Source: DASRDZ01 sp035652335
GTDB taxonomy: Bacteria; Chloroflexota; Dormibacteria; Aeolococcales; Aeolococcaceae
Reading direction: 5' to 3'
Length of the DNA: 64,000 nucleotides
Assembly: GCA_035652335.1 (NCBI GenBank)
Contig: DASRDZ010000015.1
Coordinates: 17,993-81,992, forward strand
Part shown: positions 1 to 7,492 of the stretch, piece after piece
How positions within the stretch are numbered: the stretch's first letter is position 1
How the letters are laid out: every line of letters starts with the position of its first letter
Notes under the pieces: generated by a model
The model's input: the letters and a program-made list of their open reading frames with translations, nothing else
Databases searched by the model: none
What the model was told of the DNA's origin: nothing
Program-made: the position numbers and the translations under genes

Positions 1-1
1 C

Positions 2-259
2 AGCCGCGACGCCCGCCTGATCGGCTGGCGGGTCACCCGCGAGCGCGAGGCCACCGCCGCGCTCCGCCCGGGCACCGGCGCGCTGCGCCCGGGCCCGGCC
101 ACGCCCGTCGCCGGCCTGGCCATCGCGGGCGCCTGGACCGCCACCGGCTGGCCGATCACCATGGAGTCCGCCGCCCGCAGCGGGCCGGCCGCCATCGACC
201 ACCTGGCCCGCACGCGGCGCCACTCCCCCCGCGCCGCGACCCTCGCCGCAAGCGCCTGA
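2..259 (+). CDS. hpnE: HpnE-type FAD-dependent desaturase, C-terminal fragment
   Basis: Open frame entering from the left edge; only the last 85 residues are present. They contain LAIAGAWTATGWPITMESA, the C-terminal FAD-contacting signature of the phytoene desaturase/hydroxysqualene dehydroxylase family (HpnE consensus GDWTxTGWPATMEGAxRSG). In hopanoid clusters HpnE makes squalene from hydroxysqualene. The hpnG-like gene that follows, convergent 17 bp away, supports a hopanoid context. A carotenoid desaturase is the main alternative; the missing N-terminal Rossmann part would decide. Confidence 0.75.
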   Translation, partial: SRDARLIGWRVTREREATAALRPGTGALRPGPATPVAGLAIAGAWTATGWPITMESAARSGPAAIDHLARTRRHSPRAATLAASA

Positions 260-276
260 GCCGGGGCCGCCTGCCC

Positions 277-918
277 TCAGGCCGCCGCCAGGGCTCGGGC
301 GGCCCGCACTGCGGTCTCCGCGGCGCGGCGCTCCGCCATCACCGCGGCGCGGCCCACCCGCACCACGTGCGCCCAGCCGCCCGGGTGAAGCGCCGCCCGC
401 AGCACCGCCCCGGCCCGCGGGCCGCGGTCGCCCTCGCGGACCATCGTCGCGGCCGTCCCCAGCGGCTCCTCGGGGGTGTCGAGCAGCGCCCGCACGACGA
501 CCAGCGGGACGCGCAGGCGGGCGCAGACCTCGGCCCACGAGCGGGCCTCCATCTCGACGGCGACGGCTCCGGCGGCGCGCAGGCCCGCCCGCGCCTCCGG
601 GGTGTCGACGGCGCTCTCCACGCTCGCCACCAGCCCCAGCAGCGTGCCGGGCAGCTCCATCCCCAGCACGCCGTGCTCCGCCCCGCCATCCGTCACCCAG
701 AGCCCGGAGGCGACCACGACGTCCCCGGCCCGGGCCAGCCCGCCCGTCCCGCCCGCCAGCCCGCAGACGACGACACCCCGCACCTGGGGCACCCACTCGT
801 CCGCAGCGACCCGAGCGGCGGCCTGGCCCAGGCCGGTGACCACCACGCGGACGCCCGGATCGGCGCGGAGCGCCCGGCGCACCGCCCGCGCCTCGCGCGA
901 GAGGGCGCAGGCGATCAG
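277..918 (-). CDS. hpnG: hopanoid-associated nucleoside phosphorylase (HpnG-like)
   Basis: Nucleoside phosphorylase/MTAN-fold protein. Visible are the glycine-rich VVCGLAGGTGG stretch and VEMEARSW, the equivalent of the VEMEGAA purine/ribose-binding motif. HpnG releases adenine from adenosylhopane, leading to ribosylhopane, a bacteriohopanetriol precursor. The first ATG/GTG start is the GTG at 882, but the in-frame upstream residues LIACALSREARAVRRAL are the expected first beta strand and helix. The only start that includes them is a CTG at 918, overlapping the stop of the upstream response-regulator gene as CTGA. I therefore prefer 918. Other MTAN-like phosphorylases are possible, but the hpnE neighbour favours HpnG. 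Confidence 0.7.
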   Translation of the reverse strand: MIACALSREARAVRRALRADPGVRVVVTGLGQAAARVAADEWVPQVRGVVVCGLAGGTGGLARAGDVVVASGLWVTDGGAEHGVLGMELPGTLLGLVASVESAVDTPEARAGLRAAGAVAVEMEARSWAEVCARLRVPLVVVRALLDTPEEPLGTAATMVREGDRGPRAGAVLRAALHPGGWAHVVRVGRAAVMAERRAAETAVRAARALAAA

Positions 919-1640
919 GACAGGACGGTCCGTACCCGTTCCTCGTTGTGGTGGAGGTGGCGGCGCGGGGCCGCCTCGCCGTCGACGTAGAGGCGGTAGC
1001 CGAGGCCCGGCTCGGTGGCGATGCGCACGGTGGCGTCGACGGCCTCGAGCTTGCGGCGCAGCCGGTAGACGGCCGAGACGACCGCGCCGTCGGTGGCCTC
1101 CGCCTCGCCGCCCCAGGCGCCCTCGATGATCTGCGAGCGGCTGACCACCCGCCCCGCGTTGAGGGCGAGGAACTCGAGGAGGTCGGCCTCGCGTGAGGGC
1201 AGGGTGAGCCGTGAGCGCTCGGCGGACAGCCGCCGCCGCCCGGGCTCGAACACGGCGCGCCCCAGCACCAGCCGCTCCCGGGGCAGGGGGACGATCGTCG
1301 ACGCCCGGCGCAGCACCGCCTGCACCATCGAGCGCAGCAGCGAGGGCGAGAAGGGCTTGGCGACGTGGTAGTCGGCGCCGGCCTCGAGCAGGCGCTCCAC
1401 CGGTGCTGGGCCGTCGAGCACGATCAGCGGCACCTGCGAGCGCGCCCGCAGCGCGGTGACCCCGGGCAGGCCGCCCAGGAGCTCACCGTCGGCGATCACC
1501 AGGTGGCAGTCGGGGTCGGAGGCGCGGCGGAGCGCGGCCCCCGCATCCGCGACGCACTCGGGTTCGAGACCGAGGCGGCGACAGATGGCGGAGACCAGGT
1601 CGCGATAGTCGGGTTGGGTCTCCAGCACGACTGCCGGCAC
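915..1640 (-). CDS. OmpR/PhoB-type response regulator with degenerate receiver
   Basis: 241-residue protein with an N-terminal receiver-like domain (about 1-115) and a C-terminal winged helix (about 130-235; EADLLEFLALNAGRVVSRSQ, then VYRLRRKL and GLGYRL). The phospho-acceptor Asp51 (IADGE) and the late Lys (AKPFSP) are present. The acidic pair at the end of strand 1 is reduced to LETQP, and the switch Thr/Ser of strand 4 is missing (PLIVLDG), so phosphorylation-independent control is possible. GTG at 1640 is chosen because a TTGACA -35 lies at 1710-1715, making a start at 1715 impossible. No histidine kinase is adjacent. Its stop overlaps the hpnG start, so the two are likely co-transcribed. 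Confidence 0.8.
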   Translation of the reverse strand: MPAVVLETQPDYRDLVSAICRRLGLEPECVADAGAALRRASDPDCHLVIADGELLGGLPGVTALRARSQVPLIVLDGPAPVERLLEAGADYHVAKPFSPSLLRSMVQAVLRRASTIVPLPRERLVLGRAVFEPGRRRLSAERSRLTLPSREADLLEFLALNAGRVVSRSQIIEGAWGGEAEATDGAVVSAVYRLRRKLEAVDATVRIATEPGLGYRLYVDGEAAPRRHLHHNEERVRTVLS

Positions 1641-1709
1641 GTGGAACGTCGACTCCTGCGGAGGCGGGTGTGAGAGGGTCCCACTACAATCGCGAAGGGT
1701 CACCACGGT

Positions 1710-1715
1710 TGTCAA
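1710..1715 (-). promoter_or_regulatory. -35 element of the response-regulator/hpnG promoter
   Basis: Consensus TTGACA on the minus strand, 18 bp ahead of a weak -10 (GATTGT). It lies between the divergent MarR gene and the response-regulator gene. The site sits 21 bp from the MarR start codon, so a MarR-type dimer bound here could control both directions (inference). Confidence 0.45.
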
Positions 1716-1735
1716 CTCGACCGAACAATTTAGAA

Positions 1736-2194
1736 ATGCAAACAGATCCGGCCCGCCAGCGCGTCGTCCAGCGCGCCCGGATGCGCATGCTCTTCCGCAA
1801 GGCGGTGCAGCGCATCGACGGCGCGGCCCAGGCGGAGGGGCTGAGCCCGGCCCAGTACCACGTCCTGCTTGCCCTGGCCGCCAGGGCCGGTGAGCAGGGC
1901 CTCGCCGAGACCGACCTGGTCCGCTACCTCGACGCCAGCCGGGCGCACGTCTCGGTGCTGGTGCGCGGGCTGGAGGGCGCGGGGCTGGTCCGCGACTGGC
2001 GCGACAGCGACGACCGCCGGCAGGTCCGCCTGGCGGTGACCGACGCGGGCTGGGAGCTGCTGGAGCGGCTCGGCATCCGCCAGGAGGAGGTGCTCAGGGA
2101 GTTCGTCAGCGGGGTCGACGCGGAGGAGATCCAGGGCATCGTGGCCGAGATCAGCTCGCGCTACCTCGGCCTGACGGGGTTCTCGCGCGGCTGA
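1736..2194 (+). CDS. MarR-family transcriptional regulator
   Basis: 152-residue winged-helix regulator: an N-terminal helix (RVVQRARMRMLFRKAVQRID), then LSPAQYHVLLALA, the recognition helix region (ASRAHVSVLVRGLEGAGLV) and the wing with DSDDRRQVRLAVTDAG, all typical of MarR. ATG at 1736 is chosen because translation from there starts at the usual dimerisation helix and earlier starts run through the divergent promoter. MarR proteins are usually ligand-responsive repressors of themselves and divergent genes. The target here is not known. Confidence 0.85.
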   Translation: MQTDPARQRVVQRARMRMLFRKAVQRIDGAAQAEGLSPAQYHVLLALAARAGEQGLAETDLVRYLDASRAHVSVLVRGLEGAGLVRDWRDSDDRRQVRLAVTDAGWELLERLGIRQEEVLREFVSGVDAEEIQGIVAEISSRYLGLTGFSRG

Positions 2195-2195
2195 G

Positions 2196-2531
2196 CTAGC
2201 TCCAGCGCAGCACCCCGCGCCGCCAGGCGTAGCCGACGCCGAGCAGGGTGAGCACCGCCATGAAGAGCCCCACCAGGGCGGTGTCGCGGTGCGGGTGCAG
2301 GCCGCCGAAGGCGACGGCGAAGGGGACGAGGAACACGAGGCCGAGGTCGACCACCGCCAGCACGGCGAGCATCAGGAACGTGTGGATGTCCGGCTCGGCG
2401 CGCCGCCCGCGCCGGTCGCGGTCGAGCCAGGACGGCCGGCCGCCGAGCAGCACCGCCACGCCCAGGGTGACGGCGGGGACGGCCACCGCGATGGCGACGA
2501 GCTCGAGGATGGCGGCGACCGGGTACGGCAT
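2196..2531 (-). CDS. NuoA-like (complex I subunit A) membrane protein, isolated
   Basis: 111-residue protein with three predicted membrane segments (about 5-30, 50-75, 82-103). The second carries VVDLGLVFLVPFAVAF, resembling the NuoA signature DIEVVFLYPWAV, and the C-terminus GVGYAWRRGVLRW matches the NuoA ending GYVWRKGALEW. NuoA stabilises the quinone-binding entry of NADH dehydrogenase I. The conserved Glu of the signature is replaced and no other nuo gene is nearby, so it could be a divergent paralogue with another role. A TATACT box ends 8 nt before the ATG, suggesting a leaderless transcript. Confidence 0.5.
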   Translation of the reverse strand: MPYPVAAILELVAIAVAVPAVTLGVAVLLGGRPSWLDRDRRGRRAEPDIHTFLMLAVLAVVDLGLVFLVPFAVAFGGLHPHRDTALVGLFMAVLTLLGVGYAWRRGVLRWS

Positions 2532-2539
2532 GGCGCAGC

Positions 2540-2545
2540 AGTATA
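2540..2545 (-). promoter_or_regulatory. -10 box (TATACT) for a leaderless transcript
   Basis: TATACT with 8 nt before the ATG of the NuoA-like gene, which places the expected transcription start at or next to the start codon. No ribosome-binding site is seen. Confidence 0.5.
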
Positions 2546-2565
2546 GGCACCCGCGTGCGCCGCGC

Positions 2566-2979
2566 TCAGACGGTGTCGGGATCCTCCGGCGCCGCCGCGG
2601 CGACCGCCCGGGCACGGTGCTCCTCCGACGGCACCACCTCGAAGAAGAGCACCAGCGACAGCCCCACCACCGCCACCAGGAAACCGCCCACCGCGAGCGG
2701 CGTCGCCTGCAGGCCGATCACCGGGATCTGGACACCGGCGTCCCAAACTCCCGGGGTGTGCCGCGAGGCTCCGAGCGGGTCGCGCTTCTGCAGGTCCTCA
2801 CTCGGGAAGACGCGCTGGCCCACGATGCCGACCACGAAGGCCGCCGCGCCCAGGGCGCAGACGTAGAAGAGCCAGTTGCGCGTGCGCCGCGCCGCATGCA
2901 CCGAGGCCGCCGCCGCCGCGCAGCCGAGGATGACGCACAGCGAGCCGACGACGACGTCGTGCAGGCCGGTGAAGGGCAT
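2566..2979 (-). CDS. small three-helix membrane protein
   Basis: 137 residues, family not recognised. Hydrophobic segments at about 6-27, 34-55 and 93-116; the loop between the second and third (about 56-92) is polar and probably extracytoplasmic, and the C-terminus is acidic and Ala-rich. The ATG overlaps the stop of mnmA as ATGA, so it is translationally coupled to the tRNA-thiolation gene and ends the thrC-cysO-NIL-mnmA run. Whether it is linked to sulfur metabolism is unknown. Confidence 0.6.
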   Translation of the reverse strand: MPFTGLHDVVVGSLCVILGCAAAAASVHAARRTRNWLFYVCALGAAAFVVGIVGQRVFPSEDLQKRDPLGASRHTPGVWDAGVQIPVIGLQATPLAVGGFLVAVVGLSLVLFFEVVPSEEHRARAVAAAAPEDPDTV

Positions 2980-4142
2980 CAGGCGGCCTCGGCCACGGTG
3001 CCGCCGCCGAGCACCTCGCCGCCGCGGTACACGACCATCGACTGTCCCGGGCTCACCTGCGCCACCGGCGGATCGAAGCACAGCGACAGCCCGGCGCCGC
3101 TCGCGGCTTCGACCCTCGCCGGGTGCGCCGCGCCGTGCGCGCGGAGCTGCACCGTGCAGCCGGTCCCGGACGCCGGAGCGGAGCCGCTGATCCAGCTCGC
3201 GTCGCCCGCCGTCGCCCGCGTGCGCAGCAGAGCGGTGCGCGGCCCGACGACGACGCGGTTGCGCGCGGCGTCGAGCGCCACGACGTAGGCGGGCGCGGCA
3301 TCGGGGATCGCCGGCCGGAGACCCAACCCGGTGCGCTGCCCGACCGTGTAGAACGGCAGCCCGCGGTGCGCACCGACCACGTCGCCTTCGAGGCTCACGA
3401 TGTCGCCGCCGCTGAATCGTCCGCGCAGGCGGCGGGACAGCTCGTCCGGCAGCGACACGTCGACGAAGCAGAGCTCCTGCGAGTCCGGCTTGGCCGCGGT
3501 GGGCAGCCCGAGTCGCAGCGCCTCCGCGCGCACCGACTCCTTGCTCGCCGTCGCCCCCAGCGGGAAGACGGCGTGCCGCAGGCGCCGCTGGTCGAGGCGG
3601 TGCAGCGTGTACGCCTGGTCCTTGCGCGCGTCGGCGGCGCGGTGCAGCGTGAGCGCGTCGCCGCGGCGGCCGACCTGTGCGTAGTGCCCGGTGGCCACGT
3701 GGGTCGCCCCCAGCGCCAGCGCGCGGTCGAGGAGGGTGCCGAACTTGACCCGCTCGTTGCAGCGCACGCACGGATTGGGGGTGCGGCCGGCGGCGTACTC
3801 GTCCTCGAAGTCGCGGATCACCCGCTCGCGGAAGTCGTCCTCCAGGTTCCACGCGTAGTGGGGGATTCCCAGCAGCCCGGCGACCCGCCGGGCGTCCTCG
3901 ACGGCGTCGAGCGAGCAGCAGCCGCGGTCCCGCTCCACCTGGCGGGAGCGCGGCCACATCGCCAGGGTGATCCCGATGGTGCGCAGACCGCGCGCCGCGC
4001 AGCGCGCGGCGGCGACGCTGGAGTCGACGCCGCCGGACATGGCCACGGCCACCACGGCGCCGGCGGGCAGCAGGTCGAGCGGGTCGTCGGGCAGCAGGGC
4101 CGGCTCGATCGCCGGCGCCGGGGCGGGCCCGAGCGCGCTCAT
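2979..4142 (-). CDS. mnmA: tRNA-specific 2-thiouridylase MnmA
   Basis: 387 residues, normal family length plus a short Pro/Ala-rich N-terminal extension. Adenylates and thiolates U34 of tRNA-Lys/Glu/Gln in the cytoplasm. PP-loop SGGVDSS at about 36-42; TPNPCVRCNERVKFG holds the catalytic Cys; ATGHYAQ; the second, persulfide-carrying Cys in DSQELCFVD; and YTVGQRTGLG of the central domain. Its ATG overlaps the NIL-gene stop as ATGA. Location behind a CysO-like sulfur carrier suggests shared sulfur delivery (inference). Confidence 0.95.
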   Translation of the reverse strand: MSALGPAPAPAIEPALLPDDPLDLLPAGAVVAVAMSGGVDSSVAAARCAARGLRTIGITLAMWPRSRQVERDRGCCSLDAVEDARRVAGLLGIPHYAWNLEDDFRERVIRDFEDEYAAGRTPNPCVRCNERVKFGTLLDRALALGATHVATGHYAQVGRRGDALTLHRAADARKDQAYTLHRLDQRRLRHAVFPLGATASKESVRAEALRLGLPTAAKPDSQELCFVDVSLPDELSRRLRGRFSGGDIVSLEGDVVGAHRGLPFYTVGQRTGLGLRPAIPDAAPAYVVALDAARNRVVVGPRTALLRTRATAGDASWISGSAPASGTGCTVQLRAHGAAHPARVEAASGAGLSLCFDPPVAQVSPGQSMVVYRGGEVLGGGTVAEAA

Positions 4143-4378
4143 GTCGCCAGCTCGCCCTCGACCGGATCGACGCGAACGCCGCGCTCCGCCGCGTAGGCGA
4201 GGGCGCGGTCGATGTCGTCGAGCTCGCCGTCGACCTCGAGGACGACCCAGCCCTCGTCGCGGGTGACGTCGGCACGGCGGATGTTGGTCACCACCGGGAA
4301 GCGCGTCCCCAGCTCGTGGATCACCGGCTCGGTGACCATCGCGGGGCTGAAGCTCAGCTTGACCCGGCGTCGCGCCAT
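4139..4378 (-). CDS. NIL-domain protein
   Basis: 79 residues, almost exactly one NIL domain, the ferredoxin-like fold also found at the C-terminus of the methionine transporter ATPase MetN. It has the usual KLSF...EPVIHELGTRFPVV start and the VVLEVDGELDDIDRALAYA helix region. Stand-alone NIL proteins occur in sulfur amino-acid gene sets, including alternative homocysteine synthesis. Here it lies 9 bp after the CysO-like gene and overlaps mnmA, which fits a sulfur-relay or amino-acid-sensing role. The exact function is unknown. Confidence 0.75.
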   Translation of the reverse strand: MARRRVKLSFSPAMVTEPVIHELGTRFPVVTNIRRADVTRDEGWVVLEVDGELDDIDRALAYAAERGVRVDPVEGELAT

Positions 4379-4387
4379 GGTCCGCCG

Positions 4388-4666
4388 CTAGAGCCCGCCG
4401 GCGACGGCGGGGACGATGGAGAGGTCGTCGTGGTCTCCGAGGGGGGTCTCCAGGCCCTGCCCGAAGCGGATGTCCGAGTCGTTCAGGTAGATGTTGATGA
4501 ACTGGCGCAGGTTGCCCGATCCGTCGTAGAGGCGGTCGGCGAACCCCGGGTACTTGGACTCGAGGTCGGCGAGCGCCTGCGACACGGTCGACCCCTCCAC
4601 CTCGACCTCGGAGCTCCCGTTGGTCAGGCGGCGAAGCGGACCTGGGACGCGGACGGTGACAGCCAT
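4388..4666 (-). CDS. CysO-like MoaD/ThiS-family sulfur carrier
   Basis: 92-residue ubiquitin-like protein. The sequence RQFINIYLNDSDIRF and the ending SIVPAVAGGL closely match Mycobacterium CysO, which carries sulfide as a C-terminal thiocarboxylate for cysteine synthesis by CysM. The di-glycine is followed by one extra Leu, so it would need trimming or reads as an unprocessed form. The ATG has GAGGGAGA about 10 nt upstream and its own TATACT promoter. Placement next to thrC, a PLP enzyme of the beta-elimination/replacement type, mirrors the CysO-CysM arrangement. Confidence 0.8.
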   Translation of the reverse strand: MAVTVRVPGPLRRLTNGSSEVEVEGSTVSQALADLESKYPGFADRLYDGSGNLRQFINIYLNDSDIRFGQGLETPLGDHDDLSIVPAVAGGL

Positions 4667-4701
4667 GGGTGCGTGATCTCCCTCTGAGCGCGAGGCTCCT
4701 G

Positions 4702-4727
4702 AGTATACCGGGCGCCCTGGAGGCGCC
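4702..4727 (-). promoter_or_regulatory. hairpin and internal promoter before the sulfur-carrier gene
   Basis: Directly after the thrC stop there is a perfect GGCGCC stem with a 5-nt loop (4711-4727), followed on the minus strand by TATACT (4702-4707), 35 nt before the cysO-like ATG. The hairpin lacks a U-tract, so termination is uncertain. The box suggests that the sulfur-carrier part of the operon can be transcribed on its own. Confidence 0.45.
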
Positions 4728-4728
4728 T

Positions 4729-6033
4729 TCAGCGGGTGGCCGCGGCCTCCACGCCGGCGCTCGCCGAGCCGGGCTGGGCGCTGCGCTCGGCGAAGCGCTC
4801 GCGGAAGGCGCGCACGGTGGGGGCGATCGGCTCGTCCAGTGTGGACCGGCCGGTCAGCACCTCGGCGGTCTTCAGCCCGTGGCCGGTGATGTAGGCGGCG
4901 ATGGTCTCGTCGCCACGCCAGCGGCCGGCGCGGGCCAGCTTGGCGAGGACGGCCACGGTGACGCCCCCGGCGGTCTCGGTGAAGATGCCCTCGGTGCGCG
5001 CCAGCAGCTCGATGCCCTCGAGGATCTCCTCCTCGGTGACGTCCTCGACCACGCCGCCGGTGGCGCGGGCGATCTGCACCACGTAGGAGCCGTCGGAGGG
5101 GTTGCCGATGGCGATGGACTTGGCGATCGTGTCAGGCTTGACCGGAACGATGTGCGTCTCGCCGCGCTTGAAGGCGGTGGCCACCGGAGCGCATCCCGCC
5201 GCCTGGGCGCCGGTGAAGCGCGGCATGGCGCCGCCGCCGGCGGTGCCGTCGACCAGCTCCAGGTCGAGCAGCTCGCGGGCGGCCTTGTTGTGCTTGACGA
5301 ACTGGCAGCCGCTGGCGATGGGGATGACGATCTCGTCCGGCAGCCGCCAGCCCAGCTGCTCGGCGGTCTCGTAGGTGAGCGTCTTCGAGCCCTCGCTGTA
5401 GAAGGGGCGCACGTTGATGTTGCAGAAGGCCCAGGGGAAGATGTCGACCAGCTCGCTGCAGAGACGGTTGACGTCGTCGTAGTTGCCGTCGATGCGCACC
5501 ATGGTGGGGCGGAACACCGCGGTGGTGCTCACCTTCGCCGCCTCCAGGTTGGACGGGATGAAGACGAACGCCGGCATCCCCGCGCGCGCCGCGTAGGCGG
5601 CCACGGAGTTGGCCAGGTTGCCCGTCGAGGCGCAGGCGATGGTGGTGAACCCGTTGCGCCGCGCCCACGACACCGCCACGCTCACCACCCGGTCCTTGAA
5701 GGAGTTGGTCGGGTTCATGGTGTCGTTCTTCAGGTAGAGGTTGCGCAGGCCGAGCACCTCGCCGAGGTTGGGCGCGTGCACCAGCGGGGTGAAGCCCTCG
5801 CCCAGGGTCACCGGCGGCACGTCGTCGTCGAGGTCGACGGGGAGCAGGTCCCGGTACCGCCAGATGCTGGCCGGGCCGCGCTCGATCGACTCCCGCGACA
5901 CCCGCCGGGACACCTCCTCGTAGTCGTACCGCACGTCGAGCGGCCCGAAGCAGAGGTCGCAGACGTGCGTCGGCTGGACGGGGATCTCGGTGCCGCACTC
6001 GCGGCAGACGAGGGAGCGGATGCGGGAGGGCAT
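4729..6033 (-). CDS. thrC: threonine synthase
   Basis: 434 residues. N-terminal zinc ribbon (CRECG then CDLC, about residues 8-28) as in the actinobacterial/plant type, then the fold-type II PLP domain: TNSFKDRVV carries the PLP lysine, STGNLANS binds phosphate/substrate. Converts O-phosphohomoserine to threonine. The ATG at 6033 places the zinc ribbon at the N-terminus. A TAGACT -10 lies about 40 nt upstream. Because the next gene is a CysO-like carrier, a sulfide-accepting activity has to be considered, but the zinc ribbon and length fit ThrC. Confidence 0.9.
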   Translation of the reverse strand: MPSRIRSLVCRECGTEIPVQPTHVCDLCFGPLDVRYDYEEVSRRVSRESIERGPASIWRYRDLLPVDLDDDVPPVTLGEGFTPLVHAPNLGEVLGLRNLYLKNDTMNPTNSFKDRVVSVAVSWARRNGFTTIACASTGNLANSVAAYAARAGMPAFVFIPSNLEAAKVSTTAVFRPTMVRIDGNYDDVNRLCSELVDIFPWAFCNINVRPFYSEGSKTLTYETAEQLGWRLPDEIVIPIASGCQFVKHNKAARELLDLELVDGTAGGGAMPRFTGAQAAGCAPVATAFKRGETHIVPVKPDTIAKSIAIGNPSDGSYVVQIARATGGVVEDVTEEEILEGIELLARTEGIFTETAGGVTVAVLAKLARAGRWRGDETIAAYITGHGLKTAEVLTGRSTLDEPIAPTVRAFRERFAERSAQPGSASAGVEAAATR

Positions 6034-6073
6034 GAGGGTGTGCGTGGTCCTTGGGCGGAGAGACTGAGGGCGA

Positions 6074-6079
6074 AGTCTA
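6074..6079 (-). promoter_or_regulatory. -10 box (TAGACT) upstream of thrC
   Basis: TAGACT on the minus strand about 40 nt before the thrC ATG, in the short gap after the Nudix gene. No clear -35 was found. Confidence 0.35.
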
Positions 6080-6116
6080 CCCGGCCCGGGCGCAGCGTCG
6101 TCGCCGGACGGCGCCC

Positions 6117-6809
6117 CTACGGCGCCGGGTCGAGCTCCACGACCAGGGGGCTGCGCTCCGCCCGCGCGGGTGCGCCGGCGACGAGGTCGTCGTAGACGAG
6201 CTGCGACCAGGACTCCATGTTGAGGTAGTGGCGCCGCATCGCCTCCAGGGAGAGCACCTCGCCCTCCAGCTTGTTCACCTCCCGCACCGCCGCCGTTCCC
6301 CCGCCACGCGGCTCGACGAGGAACACGAGCCCCAGGTGCACCTGGGAGACCGGGGTGGTGTCGTCGTTCAGCAGCGCGACCAGCGACGCCGTGGCCGGCG
6401 CCGGGCAGACGATCTCCTCCGCCCACTCCCTCCGCAGCCCGCCCACCACGGGGTCGTCGCCGACCTCGCCGTCGCCGGGGTTGACGTGGCCACCGACGCC
6501 GAGCGAATAGAGGTGGTGCAGGCGCTTCTCCGACGACGCCCGCAGGCGGTGGGTGAGCAGGTAGGTGCCGTCGGCGTGGCGGACGATGCAGTACGGGATG
6601 ATCTGCTGCTGCGCGGGGTCGTCCTCGACGAGGTGCCGCGGGCGGTACTCCGCGGTGGCGCGGATGGTGCGCAGCACCCGCTCCAGGCCGGTGGCGACCA
6701 GCCCGTGCCAGGCGCCGTCGGGGAAGATCGTGGTGCGCGGCACGCAGAGCACCGCCTCGCGGCGCAGAGCGGCGGACGCCGCCCGCGCGTCGGCGGTGGC
6801 CGCCTTCAC
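6117..6809 (-). CDS. Nudix-family hydrolase
   Basis: About 230 residues. The first 60 (VLCVPRTTIFPDGAWHGL) form an extension; the Nudix fold then starts at IIPYCIVRHADGTYLL. The Nudix box reads GGHVNPGDGEVGDDP followed by GLRREWAEEIV, with the REWAEE metal-binding core intact but longer spacing from the glycines than in the standard G-x5-E-x7-REUxEE, so substrate prediction is unsafe. GTG at 6809 overlaps the stop of the FAH gene as GTGA; another GTG precedes it at 6812. Likely co-transcribed with the FAH enzyme. Confidence 0.7.
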   Translation of the reverse strand: MKAATADARAASAALRREAVLCVPRTTIFPDGAWHGLVATGLERVLRTIRATAEYRPRHLVEDDPAQQQIIPYCIVRHADGTYLLTHRLRASSEKRLHHLYSLGVGGHVNPGDGEVGDDPVVGGLRREWAEEIVCPAPATASLVALLNDDTTPVSQVHLGLVFLVEPRGGGTAAVREVNKLEGEVLSLEAMRRHYLNMESWSQLVYDDLVAGAPARAERSPLVVELDPAP

Positions 6810-7435
6810 CACGGCGCGCACCGCACCGGGTTGCGCAGCACGCCGACCTCCTCCACCTCCACCTCCACCACGTCGCCCTCGTGCAGCGGGCCGACGCCCG
6901 CGGGGGTGCCGGTGTAGACCGCGTCGCCCGGCTCCAGGGTCATCACCCGGGAGATGAACGCGATCAGCTCCGCGACCGGGGTGATCAGCAGCGAGGTGCG
7001 GGCGTCCTGGCGCACCTCGCCGTTGACCCGGGTGACGATGCGCAGGTCGCGCGGGTCGACCCCCTCGACCACGGTGGGGCCGAGCGCTGCGAAGGTGTCG
7101 AAGCCCTTGGCCCTGGTCCACTGCCCGTCCTTGGCCTGCAGGTCGCGGGCGGTGACGTCGTTGCCGCAGCAGTAGCCGCGCACCCCGCGCAGCGCGTCGG
7201 CGGTGGAGACGTTGCGCATGCGGGTACCGATCACCGCCACCAGCTCGCCCTCGTAGTCGACGCGCCCGCTCTGCGCCGGGAGCAGGATGGGGTCGCCGTC
7301 GCCGATCACCGCGCTGGGCGGCTTCATGAACAGGATCGGCTCCTCGGCGGCCTCGCCGCCCCCCATCTCGCGGACGTGGTCGAGGTAGTTCTTGCCGACG
7401 GCGACGATCTTGCCGGGCCGGGCGACGGGCGTCAC
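6806..7435 (-). CDS. fumarylacetoacetate hydrolase (FAH) family enzyme
   Basis: 209 residues, a single FAH domain. VAVGKNYLDHVREMGG is the family's N-terminal strand/helix with catalytic His; the metal ligands lie in DYEGELVAVIG and GNDVTARD, followed by KGFDTFAALGP. The family hydrolyses or decarboxylates acylpyruvates and related diketo acids (for example oxaloacetate decarboxylase or acylpyruvase); the substrate cannot be read from sequence. The GTG at 7435 has GGAG 8 nt upstream; a GTG at 7444 is the alternative. Confidence 0.85.
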   Translation of the reverse strand: MTPVARPGKIVAVGKNYLDHVREMGGGEAAEEPILFMKPPSAVIGDGDPILLPAQSGRVDYEGELVAVIGTRMRNVSTADALRGVRGYCCGNDVTARDLQAKDGQWTRAKGFDTFAALGPTVVEGVDPRDLRIVTRVNGEVRQDARTSLLITPVAELIAFISRVMTLEPGDAVYTGTPAGVGPLHEGDVVEVEVEEVGVLRNPVRCAPW

Positions 7436-7457
7436 CGAGCGCACTCCACGAGGGGCG

Positions 7458-7463
7458 ATTCTA
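7458..7463 (-). promoter_or_regulatory. -10 box (TAGAAT) of the FAH-Nudix operon
   Basis: TAGAAT on the minus strand between leuB and the FAH gene, 13-22 nt ahead of its two candidate GTG starts. Confidence 0.4.
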
Positions 7464-7492
7464 GGGCCGCGGCGGCGGCGCCGTCCGCGACG

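Noticed and set aside
4729..6033. thrC read as a CysM-like cysteine synthase because of the CysO neighbour
   Set aside because: The N-terminal zinc ribbon and the 434-residue length match threonine synthase; CysM is about 320 residues without a ribbon.
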